Source: Akkermansiaceae bacterium UBA1518 (lineage in GTDB: Bacteria; Verrucomicrobiota; Verrucomicrobiia; Verrucomicrobiales; Akkermansiaceae). From it: a stretch of DNA of 22,839 bases. The stretch's first letter is position 1. Every line of letters begins with the position of its first letter. Below the pieces are notes generated by a model. It did no database searches. It was not told the DNA's origin and worked only from the letters and a program-made list of their open reading frames with translations. Of this stretch, positions 6,798 through 15,839 are shown one piece after another. The translations under genes were made by a program, and so were the position numbers. The DNA lies in contig DCQM01000017.1 in the NCBI GenBank assembly GCA_002323895.1, positions 4,409-27,247 of the forward strand, read 5' to 3'.

Positions 6798-9356
6798 CTA
6801 CCTCCGGTAGAGGAAAGCATCGGAGGTCACCAGCGAAGCAATCAAAGCCTTCATGCTACCTCCGCTCTTACGGTAAACCCGCTGCGCTTCCTGCAAAATT
6901 AGCGCATCGTTGAGAGTTTCATTTCGCCCCATCCAATAACGAAAGGCATGACGAATAAAGACCTGCTCGACCCGCTCGTTCTCTGAAAGTTTGTTAATGA
7001 GATCGAGTGCGTTCTCCACCGGGCCATCCAATTTCGGATCACCCGAATCCACAATCACACCGCTCGTATCGACCGGCTCCCCCAACTCTGTCGTCCGATG
7101 TAACCCCGCATGATTAAACATCTCAAAGGGAAGACCGAGCGGATCCATTTTCTCATGGCAAGTCCAGCAGTAGGTCTCACGCGTCACGCGCATCCGAGAT
7201 CGTAGAGTTGTATTTGGCTGATCCGGCAACATCGCATCCACCGTGATTGGAACATCAGGAATACCCCCACCCAAAAGTCGTTCCCGTATCCAGCGGCCGC
7301 GCAAGATCGCGTGATTGTCCATGGCGTCGGAATGCGACACCAACCACGAAGGATGAGTCAAAATTCCCATCCGCTCGCCCTTGGGGGCAGTCGCTAGAGT
7401 TCGTTCCGGCTTCATTGAACCATTTCCAAAAGAACGATGGCTCACCCTCGCAAAAATCTTTGGCCCGGATATTTTAGCCTCCTTCAGCGCAGGGTTCCCT
7501 CTCGTTCCGGCCCCCTTTTTGACGATATTCTGCGCTTTCTTTTTTGCTCCTTCCAATTTCTTTTTCTCGCGGTCCAGACTCTTTTTCGTCTGCCCATCTT
7601 TGGCGACCTTAATCTTAGCGTCCAATACCATTAGCTCTTCCTTAAGAGCCTCCAACTCAGCGGCTGCTTTCTCCTTAGCAAGCTTATCGGCCTTCTTTTG
7701 CTCTGCAATAGCGGCATCTCTCTCCTCCCTCGTTTTTAGGCCGCCCAAATACTTGCTGTCATTTCGGGTTGCTACCACTTTTTGGGTCGTCAAAAGCTCT
7801 TTTAAGACCTCTTTATCCTCCTCAAGAATGAGCTCGATAAGTCGATCTGTACTCGCGGTGGCATCAAACATAGCCCGGTAGTGATTACTACCACGACCCG
7901 AAACTCCGGTTGCGGCCAAGGCCTTATCATCCTTGCAAATATATCCGCCCAGATCGTGATCAAAGTAATCACGGAAGAAGCGCAAAACCCGGGGCTTGCG
8001 AAAGCTATCATCCATCAACATCCGAGTGACCTCACGCCTTACATCTGCTCTGGTTCGCATCCGGCCCTCGACGATCGACCGACGAAGTTGCTCATCCGGT
8101 TTAATATAGGAGAGCGCATGATTGACAGCCAAACCCAACTCCCAGTCCTGCAACATCACTCGGCCATCTTTTGAAGGTTTTCCATTCACCCCTAGCTCCG
8201 GACGAAACAAGGCATCGCGATCAAGGAAGATTGCCGAAAGCCCAATAAAAACACCGTCTTCCTTTCCGACTTTCTCGATCGCTTCACTTGTGATGAGCAA
8301 ATATTGCTCTAACTCTTTCTCGATCGGAGGACGAAAGGTCACTGCTTCAAAAACATAAGTGACCGCTTCGATTAATAGATCCTCCGTTAGCTTTGAGGCC
8401 TTCATTAATTCATAAACCGGCGTTAACGGACGCTTCACTTTTGTACTGTAGACCAAGGCCGTCGGCAGTCCGCGAAGATCCCCCTTCGGCCTTACTTTCT
8501 CATAAGTTGCGGGATCATCAGTGATCTGCTCTGGATTTGCGATACTCAGTGGGCCATAAGCCATATAGCGGAGAATATCTTCAGCTTTCCCCAGAATTTG
8601 CGTCGCCTCGGCACTATTGACGGTGTGAAAATTTGGATAGTTCTCAAAGCCATGCTTCCTTGCCGAGGAGAGCACTACTGGAACACTCTTTACAGATGTC
8701 GCATAGGCGACGGTTCCACCCTGCCATTTGATAATACGATCGGCACCAAAATAGAGCTTCAACTCACCTCCATGGTTTGTCGGAACCGTATCACCGCGCG
8801 TTCGCATACCGGGCCTCTTAGGGTCATACTCTGGCTCGGTATTGATCAACTCATTGAGCCGCGTGATATGCTCCTGCGGAGTGACCCGCCAAATCCGTTT
8901 TGGAGAGGCCGGTGGCGCCAATTCGATCCCGTCCGGGAGCTTACCAAACAAGAGATCGTGATCCAAAAAATTACCCTTGTGAGGATCAAGATGAGCTTGG
9001 AATCCGCCCTTATCCTTCATGACCCGCTGAAGCTCACCGACAATCCAATCTGAAAATTTCAGCCGCTCGATCACCTCCGGCTGTTCCTTTTTTTTCGGCG
9101 GCATTTCTCTCAGCGAAACTTGGGCCCAAATCGATTTCCATAAAGCCGCGTTGGTTTCGTCAACCGTCCCCAAATCCTCAAGCGACAAATCACCCTTCTG
9201 CGTAGCTTCGTCGTGGCACTCCAGACAATGGTAGTCGAGAAACTCCGAGGCAAAGTCCTTAAAACCAAGGTCCACCGGCTCGCCGGGAATATAGGGTTTC
9301 GCCCAGCCAATTCCCACGCCGAGCGCGAATACCACCCCGCGCAAAATTATACTCAT
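6798..9356 (-). CDS. Exported DUF1592-type cytochrome c-like protein with coiled-coil insertion
   Basis: The 852-residue protein has a signal peptide and an N-terminal planctomycete-type cytochrome c segment with one haem motif CLECH (44-48) and a nearby REMPPKKK. The DUF1587-DUF1592-DUF1588-DUF1585 block typical of this family follows. Recognisable parts are RVTPQEHITRLNELI, VTYVFEAVTFRPP, RPRVLRFFRDYFDHDLGG, GILTHPSWLVSHSDAMDNHA and a second haem motif CWTCH (730-734) followed by EKMDPLGLPFEMF. A C-terminal helical domain ends FLYRR. Residues 542-615 are an unusually Lys/Glu/Ala-rich stretch predicted to form a coiled coil, which interrupts the usual DUF1592/DUF1588 join. The family is abundant in Planctomycetota and Verrucomicrobiota; an exported redox role linked to polymer breakdown is suspected but not proven. 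It follows the DUF1552 gene by three bases and is surely co-transcribed with it. Confidence 0.92.
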   Translation of the reverse strand: MSIILRGVVFALGVGIGWAKPYIPGEPVDLGFKDFASEFLDYHCLECHDEATQKGDLSLEDLGTVDETNAALWKSIWAQVSLREMPPKKKEQPEVIERLKFSDWIVGELQRVMKDKGGFQAHLDPHKGNFLDHDLLFGKLPDGIELAPPASPKRIWRVTPQEHITRLNELINTEPEYDPKRPGMRTRGDTVPTNHGGELKLYFGADRIIKWQGGTVAYATSVKSVPVVLSSARKHGFENYPNFHTVNSAEATQILGKAEDILRYMAYGPLSIANPEQITDDPATYEKVRPKGDLRGLPTALVYSTKVKRPLTPVYELMKASKLTEDLLIEAVTYVFEAVTFRPPIEKELEQYLLITSEAIEKVGKEDGVFIGLSAIFLDRDALFRPELGVNGKPSKDGRVMLQDWELGLAVNHALSYIKPDEQLRRSIVEGRMRTRADVRREVTRMLMDDSFRKPRVLRFFRDYFDHDLGGYICKDDKALAATGVSGRGSNHYRAMFDATASTDRLIELILEEDKEVLKELLTTQKVVATRNDSKYLGGLKTREERDAAIAEQKKADKLAKEKAAAELEALKEELMVLDAKIKVAKDGQTKKSLDREKKKLEGAKKKAQNIVKKGAGTRGNPALKEAKISGPKIFARVSHRSFGNGSMKPERTLATAPKGERMGILTHPSWLVSHSDAMDNHAILRGRWIRERLLGGGIPDVPITVDAMLPDQPNTTLRSRMRVTRETYCWTCHEKMDPLGLPFEMFNHAGLHRTTELGEPVDTSGVIVDSGDPKLDGPVENALDLINKLSENERVEQVFIRHAFRYWMGRNETLNDALILQEAQRVYRKSGGSMKALIASLVTSDAFLYRR

Positions 9357-9359
9357 TTT

Positions 9360-10688
<1,329 letters not shown>

Positions 10689-10708
10689 AACGATAACGGG
10701 TCAAATCG

Positions 10709-10722
10709 AATGGAATTCCATT
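10709..10722. promoter_or_regulatory. Perfect 14-base palindrome upstream of the DUF1552 gene
   Basis: AATGGAATTCCATT reads the same on both strands and ends 20 bases before the DUF1552 start. The place suits an operator for the DUF1552-DUF1592 operon. A chance palindrome cannot be excluded because no second copy was noticed. Confidence 0.3.
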
Positions 10723-10880
10723 TCCCGGTGAGAATTACGACCAGTTTTGAAACGAGTTATCAACCCAAAAAATGATCCCCGCATAAGTAACCCCTTTTGA
10801 AATCTCCAAGCTCTAACCGAAAGGCATCTACCTTTTAGAATCGCAAATCAAGTTTCTCGCTCCTATCCGCAGAAGTAAAT

Positions 10881-11300
10881 CTATTCACCTTGAACCATAA
10901 CCACGATTCGGCGCGAGTGAGGTTGATTGCGATGCTCAAAAAGAAAAAGCCCCTGCCAGGTGCCAAGCGTCATTTGACCATTTATCACCGGAATTACTTC
11001 GCTGGTGCGAGTGAGAGCCATCCGAATGTGGGAAGGCATATCATCGGGACCTTCATAAGTATGGACAAAATAGGGTGTATCCTCGGGAACAAGGCGGTCA
11101 AAAAAAGCATGCAAATCGGTTCGCGCGCTCGGGTCAGCATTTTCCATAATGACGAGGCTTGCGCTGGTGTGCTGCACGAAAATCGTCGCCGTTCCGGTTG
11201 TAATTCCCGCTTCGGCAATGATGTTCTTTAATTGATGAGTAATCTCATATGTTCCTTTTCCAGAGGAACGGACTGAAAGGGTGGCAGTATGCGTTGGCAT
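10881..11300 (-). CDS. YjbQ/UPF0047 family protein
   Basis: The 139-residue product matches the YjbQ (UPF0047) family along its full length. Conserved stretches include FVQHTSASLVIMENADP, EGPDDMPSHIRMAL and the family hallmark LGTWQGLFLFEHR. The family forms small trimeric cytoplasmic proteins. Members have been reported to have a weak thiamine phosphate synthase activity, so some databases name it secondary thiamine-phosphate synthase; the true role is unsettled. The ATG at 11300 is preferred over a TTG two codons upstream because AGGA lies eight bases before it. It is last in the minus-strand run headed by the sigma factor, separated by 55 bases from the small membrane protein gene, and may be in the same transcript. 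Confidence 0.9.
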   Translation of the reverse strand: MPTHTATLSVRSSGKGTYEITHQLKNIIAEAGITTGTATIFVQHTSASLVIMENADPSARTDLHAFFDRLVPEDTPYFVHTYEGPDDMPSHIRMALTRTSEVIPVINGQMTLGTWQGLFLFEHRNQPHSRRIVVMVQGE

Positions 11301-11355
11301 ACGCAAGATCCTGACATGCCGTTGCTGATAAAATCAAGCTACCCGATTGCCCAAA

Positions 11356-11706
11356 TCAGGGCCGAGGAATCGAAATAGGGTTTTTTGGAGGTGTCACAGA
11401 ATTCCTCACCGGTTGCTTCGGCTCAAAGATAATCGGTTGCCTCGAGGCATCTTGCTTGGCTTCAGGTCCATTGGGCCACGTTAGAACCACTGCCAACAAG
11501 GCGGCATAGGCCAGCCCAGCTCCAATAAACCATTTGCGGTCGCCCGATCCACCAGACACCCGGGAATTCAAAAACCCATTCGAAGTATCTCCCTCATTCT
11601 GACGGTTCCGGAATTCCTCAAGAAAATCATCAAAGTAGCCGTCCCTAGGTTCTTCAAACCGCTTAAGGCGGATGAGTTTTTGGACCTGTTTTTCTGGCTC
11701 GTTCAT
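11356..11706 (-). CDS. Small single-pass membrane protein, candidate anti-sigma partner
   Basis: The 116-residue protein has a charged N-terminal cytoplasmic part (1-56) and one hydrophobic helix (59-77, WFIGAGLAYAALLAVVLTW). A proline-rich tail of about 38 residues would face the periplasm. The N-terminal pattern LKRFEEPRDGYFDDFLEEFRNRQ (about 14-36) recurs in short Verrucomicrobiota proteins encoded next to sigma factors, as recalled rather than searched. It follows the ECF sigma gene by 14 bases, so co-transcription is very likely. Position and topology suggest a membrane-anchored regulator of the sigma factor. However, the zinc anti-sigma HxxxCxxC motif is absent and the protein is much shorter than usual anti-sigma factors, so this role is only an inference. 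Confidence 0.7.
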   Translation of the reverse strand: MNEPEKQVQKLIRLKRFEEPRDGYFDDFLEEFRNRQNEGDTSNGFLNSRVSGGSGDRKWFIGAGLAYAALLAVVLTWPNGPEAKQDASRQPIIFEPKQPVRNSVTPPKNPISIPRP

Positions 11707-11720
11707 AGGTGGGGTTGATA

Positions 11721-12320
11721 TTATTTGATGAACTCTTCCAAATGCCCCTGCAATTGCCGGTGCGCATAGAAAAGCCTCGAACGAACGGTTCCTTCCGATA
11801 CTTTTAGAATTTTGCTAATTTCAGCATGGGGAATTCCCTGGATATCAAACATCGTAACGACCGCTCTGTGAACATTAGAAAGCGATTGCATCGCTTCGTT
11901 CAATTTTTTTTGAAGTTCGTTCAAATCACTTTGGTGACGGGGATTCGCAGCATGTGCTAAATCGACCATAGCCTCATCATTCTGAATTCCCGAATCGAGG
12001 TTATCGAGACTCCACGCGGCCCTGCGATTGCGCTTCTTGAGAAAATTCAAAGTCATATTCGTCCCGATTGCATAGATCCACGTGTAAAAAGACGATCGTC
12101 CCCGAAAACGTTTAAGAGATCGATAGGCTTTCGCAAAAACATCCTGCGTGAGATCGTTCGCATCTTCTTTGTTTGAGGTCATGTGATAAATCATCCCGTA
12201 GAGGCGCGGACTGTAACGAACAACAAGCTGATCAAAGGCTAACGTATCACCACTCTGGGCGCGGGACACGAGTACTTCATCCGCATCGGTGGGAGATTCA
12301 TTCGTAGACTCGGAAGACAT
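11721..12320 (-). CDS. ECF-type RNA polymerase sigma factor (RpoE-like)
   Basis: The 199-residue protein has the two domains of group 4 sigma factors. Sigma-2 spans about 32-100, with the core-binding part EDANDLTQDVFAKAYRSLKR and the -10 recognition helix FYTWIYAIGTNMTLNFLKKR. Sigma-4 spans about 139-190, with LSNVHRAVVTMFDIQGIPH and the helix-turn-helix ISKILKVSEGTVRSRLFYAH. A 30-residue linker separates them, and an acidic, serine-rich tail of about 15 residues precedes sigma-2. The protein should direct RNA polymerase to a small regulon; its signal is unknown. The start is an ATG at 12320. A candidate ECF promoter 41 bases upstream suggests autoregulation. The next gene, 14 bases downstream, encodes a possible membrane partner. 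Confidence 0.93.
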   Translation of the reverse strand: MSSESTNESPTDADEVLVSRAQSGDTLAFDQLVVRYSPRLYGMIYHMTSNKEDANDLTQDVFAKAYRSLKRFRGRSSFYTWIYAIGTNMTLNFLKKRNRRAAWSLDNLDSGIQNDEAMVDLAHAANPRHQSDLNELQKKLNEAMQSLSNVHRAVVTMFDIQGIPHAEISKILKVSEGTVRSRLFYAHRQLQGHLEEFIK

Positions 12321-12360
12321 CTATTTTAAGGGGCCCGGTGAGGAATCATCTGATACAATC

Positions 12361-12389
12361 TTACGGACAGACCAGAGTAACACATGTTC
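12361..12389 (-). promoter_or_regulatory. Candidate ECF (sigma-E-like) promoter for the sigma factor operon
   Basis: On the minus strand GAACAT (12389-12384) is followed by exactly 16 bases and then TCCGTAA (12367-12361). This resembles the E. coli sigma-E arrangement of GAACTT, 16 bases, TCTGA. The -35 element overlaps the TGA stop of folB, and the -10 end lies 41 bases before the sigma factor ATG. ECF factors commonly drive their own genes, so autoregulation is plausible. The match is short and unsupported by a second copy. Confidence 0.4.
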
Positions 12390-12744
12390 AATTTATCTCT
12401 GAAGAAGATCGCTCAAGGATCACGCCAACCCAATCGGTCTCCGGCAAAATGAATTTTTCAACCTCGACACGAACCTTGCTGACCTCGAATTCGCTCAGCA
12501 CTACTGCGGCGATGTCCTGCGCCAGAGTCTCAATGAGCTGGCGCTCTTTCTCGGCAGCCGATTTGCGAACTCGATCCGCGACCGCCTTGTAGTCAACGGT
12601 GCCCTCAATACCATCGATCTTCGGAAAACGCATCACTTCAAGCGTGAGATGAACGCGCAACTTTTGAACCTCGGCCCGCTCCTCGGCCGGCACACCAATA
12701 TGCGTGAACAACTCCAAACCTCGAATCACGATCTGATCTTTCAT
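12388..12744 (-). CDS. folB: Dihydroneopterin aldolase
   Basis: The 118-residue enzyme converts 7,8-dihydroneopterin to 6-hydroxymethyl-7,8-dihydropterin and glycolaldehyde in folate synthesis, in the cytoplasm. The normal family length is about 120. Conserved features are IRGLELFTHIGVPAEERAEVQ near the N-terminus with the pterin-binding glutamate E22, the DYKAVAD segment with Y52, and VEVEKFILP with the catalytic lysine K97. The ATG at 12744 is chosen because its ATGA overlaps the stop of the preceding HAD gene, a sign of translational coupling. The open frame extends upstream to 12783 only inside the HAD gene. No other folate gene lies in the window. Confidence 0.92.
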   Translation of the reverse strand: MKDQIVIRGLELFTHIGVPAEERAEVQKLRVHLTLEVMRFPKIDGIEGTVDYKAVADRVRKSAAEKERQLIETLAQDIAAVVLSEFEVSKVRVEVEKFILPETDWVGVILERSSSEIN

Positions 12745-13391
12745 AAGTCCAAAGTAGATTGAATTGTCGAGTTCTCTAGCCACTGACGAAAATCTCCGAG
12801 ATGATCAAAGAAATGATGAGGGTCGCTTTGCTCTAGCCGTTCGACCGGATCATATCCGGTGGCAAGGGCGACCGACGCAATCCCTCCATGCTTTGCAGTA
12901 TCGACGTCGTGGACCATATCACCTACGAAAGCAGTGTCGGCAGCTGACAAATCGTGCGATTTTAAAATGTCTCCAATCCGCTCGCGCTTATCAATAACCC
13001 CAGCATAAATTGCCTCAAAATAGCTATGTAGACCAAAATCATGCGCCTGCTCCGTGAAAAGCCCCTCGTCCATGCTGGAGAGAACGAAACAACGGATCTT
13101 TTGATCGCGACACCATTCGAGCATCTCACGGGCATGAGGTAAAACAGTCACACCTTTTGGCGATGAATTGAAAGAAGTGCGAAATGTATCCTCCAAATTT
13201 TCAATAGGAACACCGGGCAATACGTCTTCATAAAATTCGGGGTATGGAAGGCGAAAACGCTGACGGAATTCCTCGCGACTTAGCGTAGGCACATTGTACT
13301 TCCCCAATACCATATTGGTCGCGTAAAGCGTTGGAGGAAGATCATCGACTAAGGTTCCCGACCAGTCGAAAAGGAGCGAACGATATTTCAT
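12741..13391 (-). CDS. HAD superfamily hydrolase with DxS in place of DxD
   Basis: The 216-residue protein is a phosphoglycolate phosphatase-like HAD hydrolase. Motif I is FDWSGTLVDD, with nucleophile D9, but the usual second aspartate is S11. Motif II is in CFVLSSMDE (about 101-109), and motif IV is AFVGDMVHDV (D158, D162). A helical cap lies between about 20 and 85. In the HAD family the +2 aspartate acts as general acid/base in phosphatases, and phosphonatases have alanine there. The serine therefore makes substrate prediction unsafe. The ATG at 13391 is chosen because the longer frame would overlap the DUF721 gene. It lies 13 bases after DUF721 and overlaps folB by four bases. A role near folate synthesis, such as dihydroneopterin phosphate dephosphorylation, is possible but speculative. 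Confidence 0.85.
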   Translation of the reverse strand: MKYRSLLFDWSGTLVDDLPPTLYATNMVLGKYNVPTLSREEFRQRFRLPYPEFYEDVLPGVPIENLEDTFRTSFNSSPKGVTVLPHAREMLEWCRDQKIRCFVLSSMDEGLFTEQAHDFGLHSYFEAIYAGVIDKRERIGDILKSHDLSAADTAFVGDMVHDVDTAKHGGIASVALATGYDPVERLEQSDPHHFFDHLGDFRQWLENSTIQSTLDL

Positions 13392-13404
13392 AAATCTCGA
13401 TAGC

Positions 13405-13800
13405 TTAACCGATAGTAAGCCGGAGAGAAGTGACATTTTCAGCCCCCAGTTCGCTTTGGAGTTTGTGCAGTAGGCCTTGTTTAAGTTGCTCAAGGTGATA
13501 ACGCATTGCAGGCTGTAACACTTTGAGAGTAAGGCAGCCTTTTCGAAGCGATACCGGTTCAGTTTGCTTGGCGATTAAATCCCCAGCCAGTAAAGACCAC
13601 GCCTCTTTGACACGATCCTCGTCTAGTCCGCCTTGAATGCCGATAGATTCGAGAATCGCCTCAATGTGCGCCCCAGCTTCGCTGATATTCCTCTCGAGGT
13701 TCAGCGGTCGGGAGGCGCCAACCCATTGACCGACGATGTCAGCCCGCATATTCCTCCGGGAAATTGATTTCTCTTTCCCAGTGCTAGGCTTCCGTCCCAT
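13405..13800 (-). CDS. DUF721 family protein (DciA-like)
   Basis: The 131-residue protein has a basic, probably disordered N-terminus (about 1-35) and a C-terminal DUF721 domain of about 85 residues. That domain includes VKEAWSLLAGDLIAKQTEPV, then LTLKVLQPAMRYHLEQLKQGL and the terminal LGAENVTSLRLTIG. DUF721 proteins include DciA, which helps the replicative helicase DnaB in bacteria lacking DnaC. Whether this short member does so is inferred from family membership only. It sits between the ferredoxin gene (8-base gap) and the HAD gene (13-base gap). An ATG at codon 18 is an alternative start. Confidence 0.8.
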   Translation of the reverse strand: MGRKPSTGKEKSISRRNMRADIVGQWVGASRPLNLERNISEAGAHIEAILESIGIQGGLDEDRVKEAWSLLAGDLIAKQTEPVSLRKGCLTLKVLQPAMRYHLEQLKQGLLHKLQSELGAENVTSLRLTIG

Positions 13801-13808
13801 GGCTCGAT

Positions 13809-14048
13809 TTAGGAATCCTCGCCATCATCACCGATCGCTTCGACCGGGCAACCTTCGAGAGCTTCCATGCAAAGAGCGACTTCCTCGTCATTCTCAGCCT
13901 GTTTATAAACGTAGGAATATCCCTCATCGTCGGAACGCTGGAAATTATCTGGTGCGGTTTCGCGGCAGAGATCGCAATCGATGCACTGAGAATCGACGTA
14001 GAATTTTCCTGCAACACTTTCGGGGTTTTTGTCTTCAAGATCAGCCAT
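13809..14048 (-). CDS. Small single-cluster ferredoxin
   Basis: The 79-residue protein has CIDCDLC (C22, C25, C28) followed by a distant CP (C67), the four ligands for one [4Fe-4S] cluster, plus an extra cysteine C60. It is rich in Asp and Glu, as expected for an electron carrier that docks to basic partners. Ferredoxins of this form, with DCDLCRETAPDNF and DDEGYSYVYKQ, occur in many Verrucomicrobiota; its redox partner is unknown. The ATG at 14048 gives the usual length. An in-frame ATG at 14108 would add 20 residues (MFGKSDCTLRLEIEHFPQQA) without family similarity. Neither start has a clear Shine-Dalgarno. It is first in the ferredoxin-DUF721-HAD-folB run and is divergent from the HemQ operon. 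Confidence 0.88.
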   Translation of the reverse strand: MADLEDKNPESVAGKFYVDSQCIDCDLCRETAPDNFQRSDDEGYSYVYKQAENDEEVALCMEALEGCPVEAIGDDGEDS

Positions 14049-14118
14049 GGCTTGCTGCGGGAAATGTTCTATCTCTAATCGCAAAGTGCAATCACTTTTT
14101 CCGAACATGATTCACGGG

Positions 14119-14147
14119 TTGCAATGATCCGCCGCGGTGACTATCTC
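14119..14147 (+). promoter_or_regulatory. Candidate sigma-70-type promoter of the HemQ operon
   Basis: TTGCAA (14119-14124), a 17-base spacer and TATCTC (14142-14147) lie 14 bases before the ATG of the first gene. Only seven of twelve bases match consensus, so this is a weak call based mainly on spacing and place in the divergent gap. Confidence 0.25.
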
Positions 14148-14161
14148 TCTTGGCACCAATC

Positions 14162-14998
14162 ATGCAAAATCAGCCCACCGAACCCCAAAACGAGCCTCAA
14201 AATGACTTTTGGGACCTTGGTGACGACGATCTCGATCCCGATGAGGCAAAAGAATTAAGCCAGCCAAAACAGCAGTCAGCTGATTCGGCCGCCGCTCAAG
14301 ACACTCCGGCCGCTCCGCCGGAAGAAATTTCGAGCGACCTAGACGATGATCCACCCCCGCCTCCTATACCTTCCCAAGAGCACAAACCAACGGCTCCTTC
14401 TGAAACAGCGCCTGCGCCAAAACGATATCGGGTTAAAGAGACTAGCCAAGAGGCAACCTCCACAACCAAGATCGAAAAAATATTTATTGGTGCGCTTTTG
14501 GCTATTTTAGTCGGTCTAACGCTCTGGGGAGGATACACCTATGTCGACGCTGCTCCAAATGGTAATCTCGCGGAATACAAGGAAGACTTTCCGATCCAAG
14601 GCGAATCCATCACTATTGAAAGCGTCGAAACATGGTGGCGTGAGCCCGTCCGCGACGGCGATGATCCCGACGTCGGCGTGGTGATCGAAGCCCGCCTCAT
14701 CCCCTGTGCCTCCATCAAAATCGGTGAAGGAGGATCCTCTACCTTGCAAGTGAGCTTCCGCGATGGTGAAGACCAGCTTATCGGCGACATTCTCAATCTT
14801 TCCGTAAGTGACGGTAAATTTGAAAATGGCTCGAATGAGACCTTAGTATACGCCACTGCCGGATTTACTAACCCCACCACGATCAACCCTTACGTCAACC
14901 AAGACATCGCTCCCTGGACCCTCGCCATCGTCGAAAGCGCTGACGGGGCCGAGCCCATCGTCAAGACTCGTATCGAAGCGAACCGTAAAGAGAAATAA
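14162..14998 (+). CDS. Acidic proline-rich single-pass membrane protein, function unknown
   Basis: The 278-residue protein has a long acidic, Gln/Pro-rich cytoplasmic region (1-104, including DLGDDDLDPDEAKE and DDDPPPPPIP). One transmembrane helix follows (about 107-126, IFIGALLAILVGLTLWGG), then a beta-rich extracytoplasmic domain of about 150 residues (130-278). No catalytic motif was recognised. The outer domain (ESITIESVETWWREPVRDGD, then RLIPCASIKIGEGGSSTLQV) looks like an immunoglobulin-like or C2-like sandwich, as an impression only. The ATG at 14162 is preferred to a TTG at 14150. It is first in an operon with hemQ (6-base gap) and the lipoprotein gene, so a link to haem handling in the envelope is possible but not shown. 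Confidence 0.8.
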   Translation: MQNQPTEPQNEPQNDFWDLGDDDLDPDEAKELSQPKQQSADSAAAQDTPAAPPEEISSDLDDDPPPPPIPSQEHKPTAPSETAPAPKRYRVKETSQEATSTTKIEKIFIGALLAILVGLTLWGGYTYVDAAPNGNLAEYKEDFPIQGESITIESVETWWREPVRDGDDPDVGVVIEARLIPCASIKIGEGGSSTLQVSFRDGEDQLIGDILNLSVSDGKFENGSNETLVYATAGFTNPTTINPYVNQDIAPWTLAIVESADGAEPIVKTRIEANRKEK

Positions 14999-15004
14999 AA
15001 ATTC

Positions 15005-15835
15005 ATGTCCGATAACCCAACTCCCCTCGTGCCCGTCGAAGGCTGGCACGTCATACATCTTTACTATTCCATTGATCACAGCCAGTGGTCACTTTTAACC
15101 GAAGCCGAGCAACGCCAAGCCAAAACCGAACTCAGCGAATTGGTCCAAGAGATTCGCTCACACAAGGACACTCAACTCCTCGTCTTCGCCGTAGCCACTC
15201 CAAAGGCCGATCTAGGCTTCATGCTCCTCACCCCCGACTTGCATGACGCCACTCATTTTGAAAAGCGTCTCACTCTCGCCTTGGGACCCGACGTCCTAAC
15301 CCCTACCTATTCCTACCTCTCTCAAACCGAGCGCTCGGAATACACCACCACATCTGAGCAATACGGAAAAGACACCCTAGTCGGGGAACAAGGTATGACC
15401 GAAGGCAGCGAGGAATACGAAGCCGCCCTTAAGGAATTCGACGAACGCATGAAGCACTACCTTCAGCACCGCCTCTATCCGGTTCTCCCCGATTGGCCCG
15501 CGATTTGTTTTTACCCAATGTCCAAGCGCCGCGCGCCAAGCGAACACTACAATTGGTATTCCCTTGATCATGCCGCACGAGCCAAGCTCATGAAAGGCCA
15601 CGCCACTACCGGTCGCAAATACTCCGGGAAAATCCTCCAGCTCATAACCGGATCCACCGGACTCGACGAATATGAATGGGGCGTCACACTCCTAGCCAAG
15701 GATACTATTGAAATTAAGAACATCGTTTACGAAATGCGCTTCGATGAAGTTTCCGCCCGCTTCGCTGACTTTGGTGATTTTTACATTGGGATGCAGCTTC
15801 CACTCAACGAACTTTTCAAACGTATTTGTCTCTAG
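15005..15835 (+). CDS. hemQ: Coproheme decarboxylase (HemQ/ChdC), chlorite dismutase family
   Basis: The 276-residue enzyme oxidatively decarboxylates coproheme III to haem b, the last step of the coproporphyrin-dependent haem pathway, in the cytoplasm. Family hallmarks are FYPMSKRR with catalytic-type tyrosine Y170 and K174, NWYSLDHAARAKLMKGHATT with the proximal-ligand histidine H199, GSTGLDEYEWGVTLLAKD and NIVYEMRFDEVSARFADFG. The tyrosine marks HemQ rather than true chlorite dismutase, which has a distal arginine instead. Residues 112-155 form an acidic linker between the two ferredoxin-like halves. The start at 15005 follows the preceding stop by six bases. Finding HemQ implies a coproporphyrin route, whose other enzymes are not in the window. 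The flanking operon members are an unknown membrane protein and a lipoprotein. Confidence 0.93.
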   Translation: MSDNPTPLVPVEGWHVIHLYYSIDHSQWSLLTEAEQRQAKTELSELVQEIRSHKDTQLLVFAVATPKADLGFMLLTPDLHDATHFEKRLTLALGPDVLTPTYSYLSQTERSEYTTTSEQYGKDTLVGEQGMTEGSEEYEAALKEFDERMKHYLQHRLYPVLPDWPAICFYPMSKRRAPSEHYNWYSLDHAARAKLMKGHATTGRKYSGKILQLITGSTGLDEYEWGVTLLAKDTIEIKNIVYEMRFDEVSARFADFGDFYIGMQLPLNELFKRICL

Positions 15836-15839
15836 CGCG

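Noticed and set aside
7381..7881. Plus-strand open frame of 166 codons
   Set aside because: It is antisense to the coiled-coil part of the DUF1592 gene; the Lys/Glu codons read backwards as Phe/Ser/Leu and mimic a membrane protein.
8598..9053. Plus-strand open frame of 151 codons
   Set aside because: It lies wholly antisense to the N-terminal half of the DUF1592 gene and shows no family features.
15708..15839. Upstream extension of the lipoprotein frame into hemQ
   Set aside because: It overlaps the conserved end of hemQ and would destroy the clear lipoprotein signal that begins at 15840.
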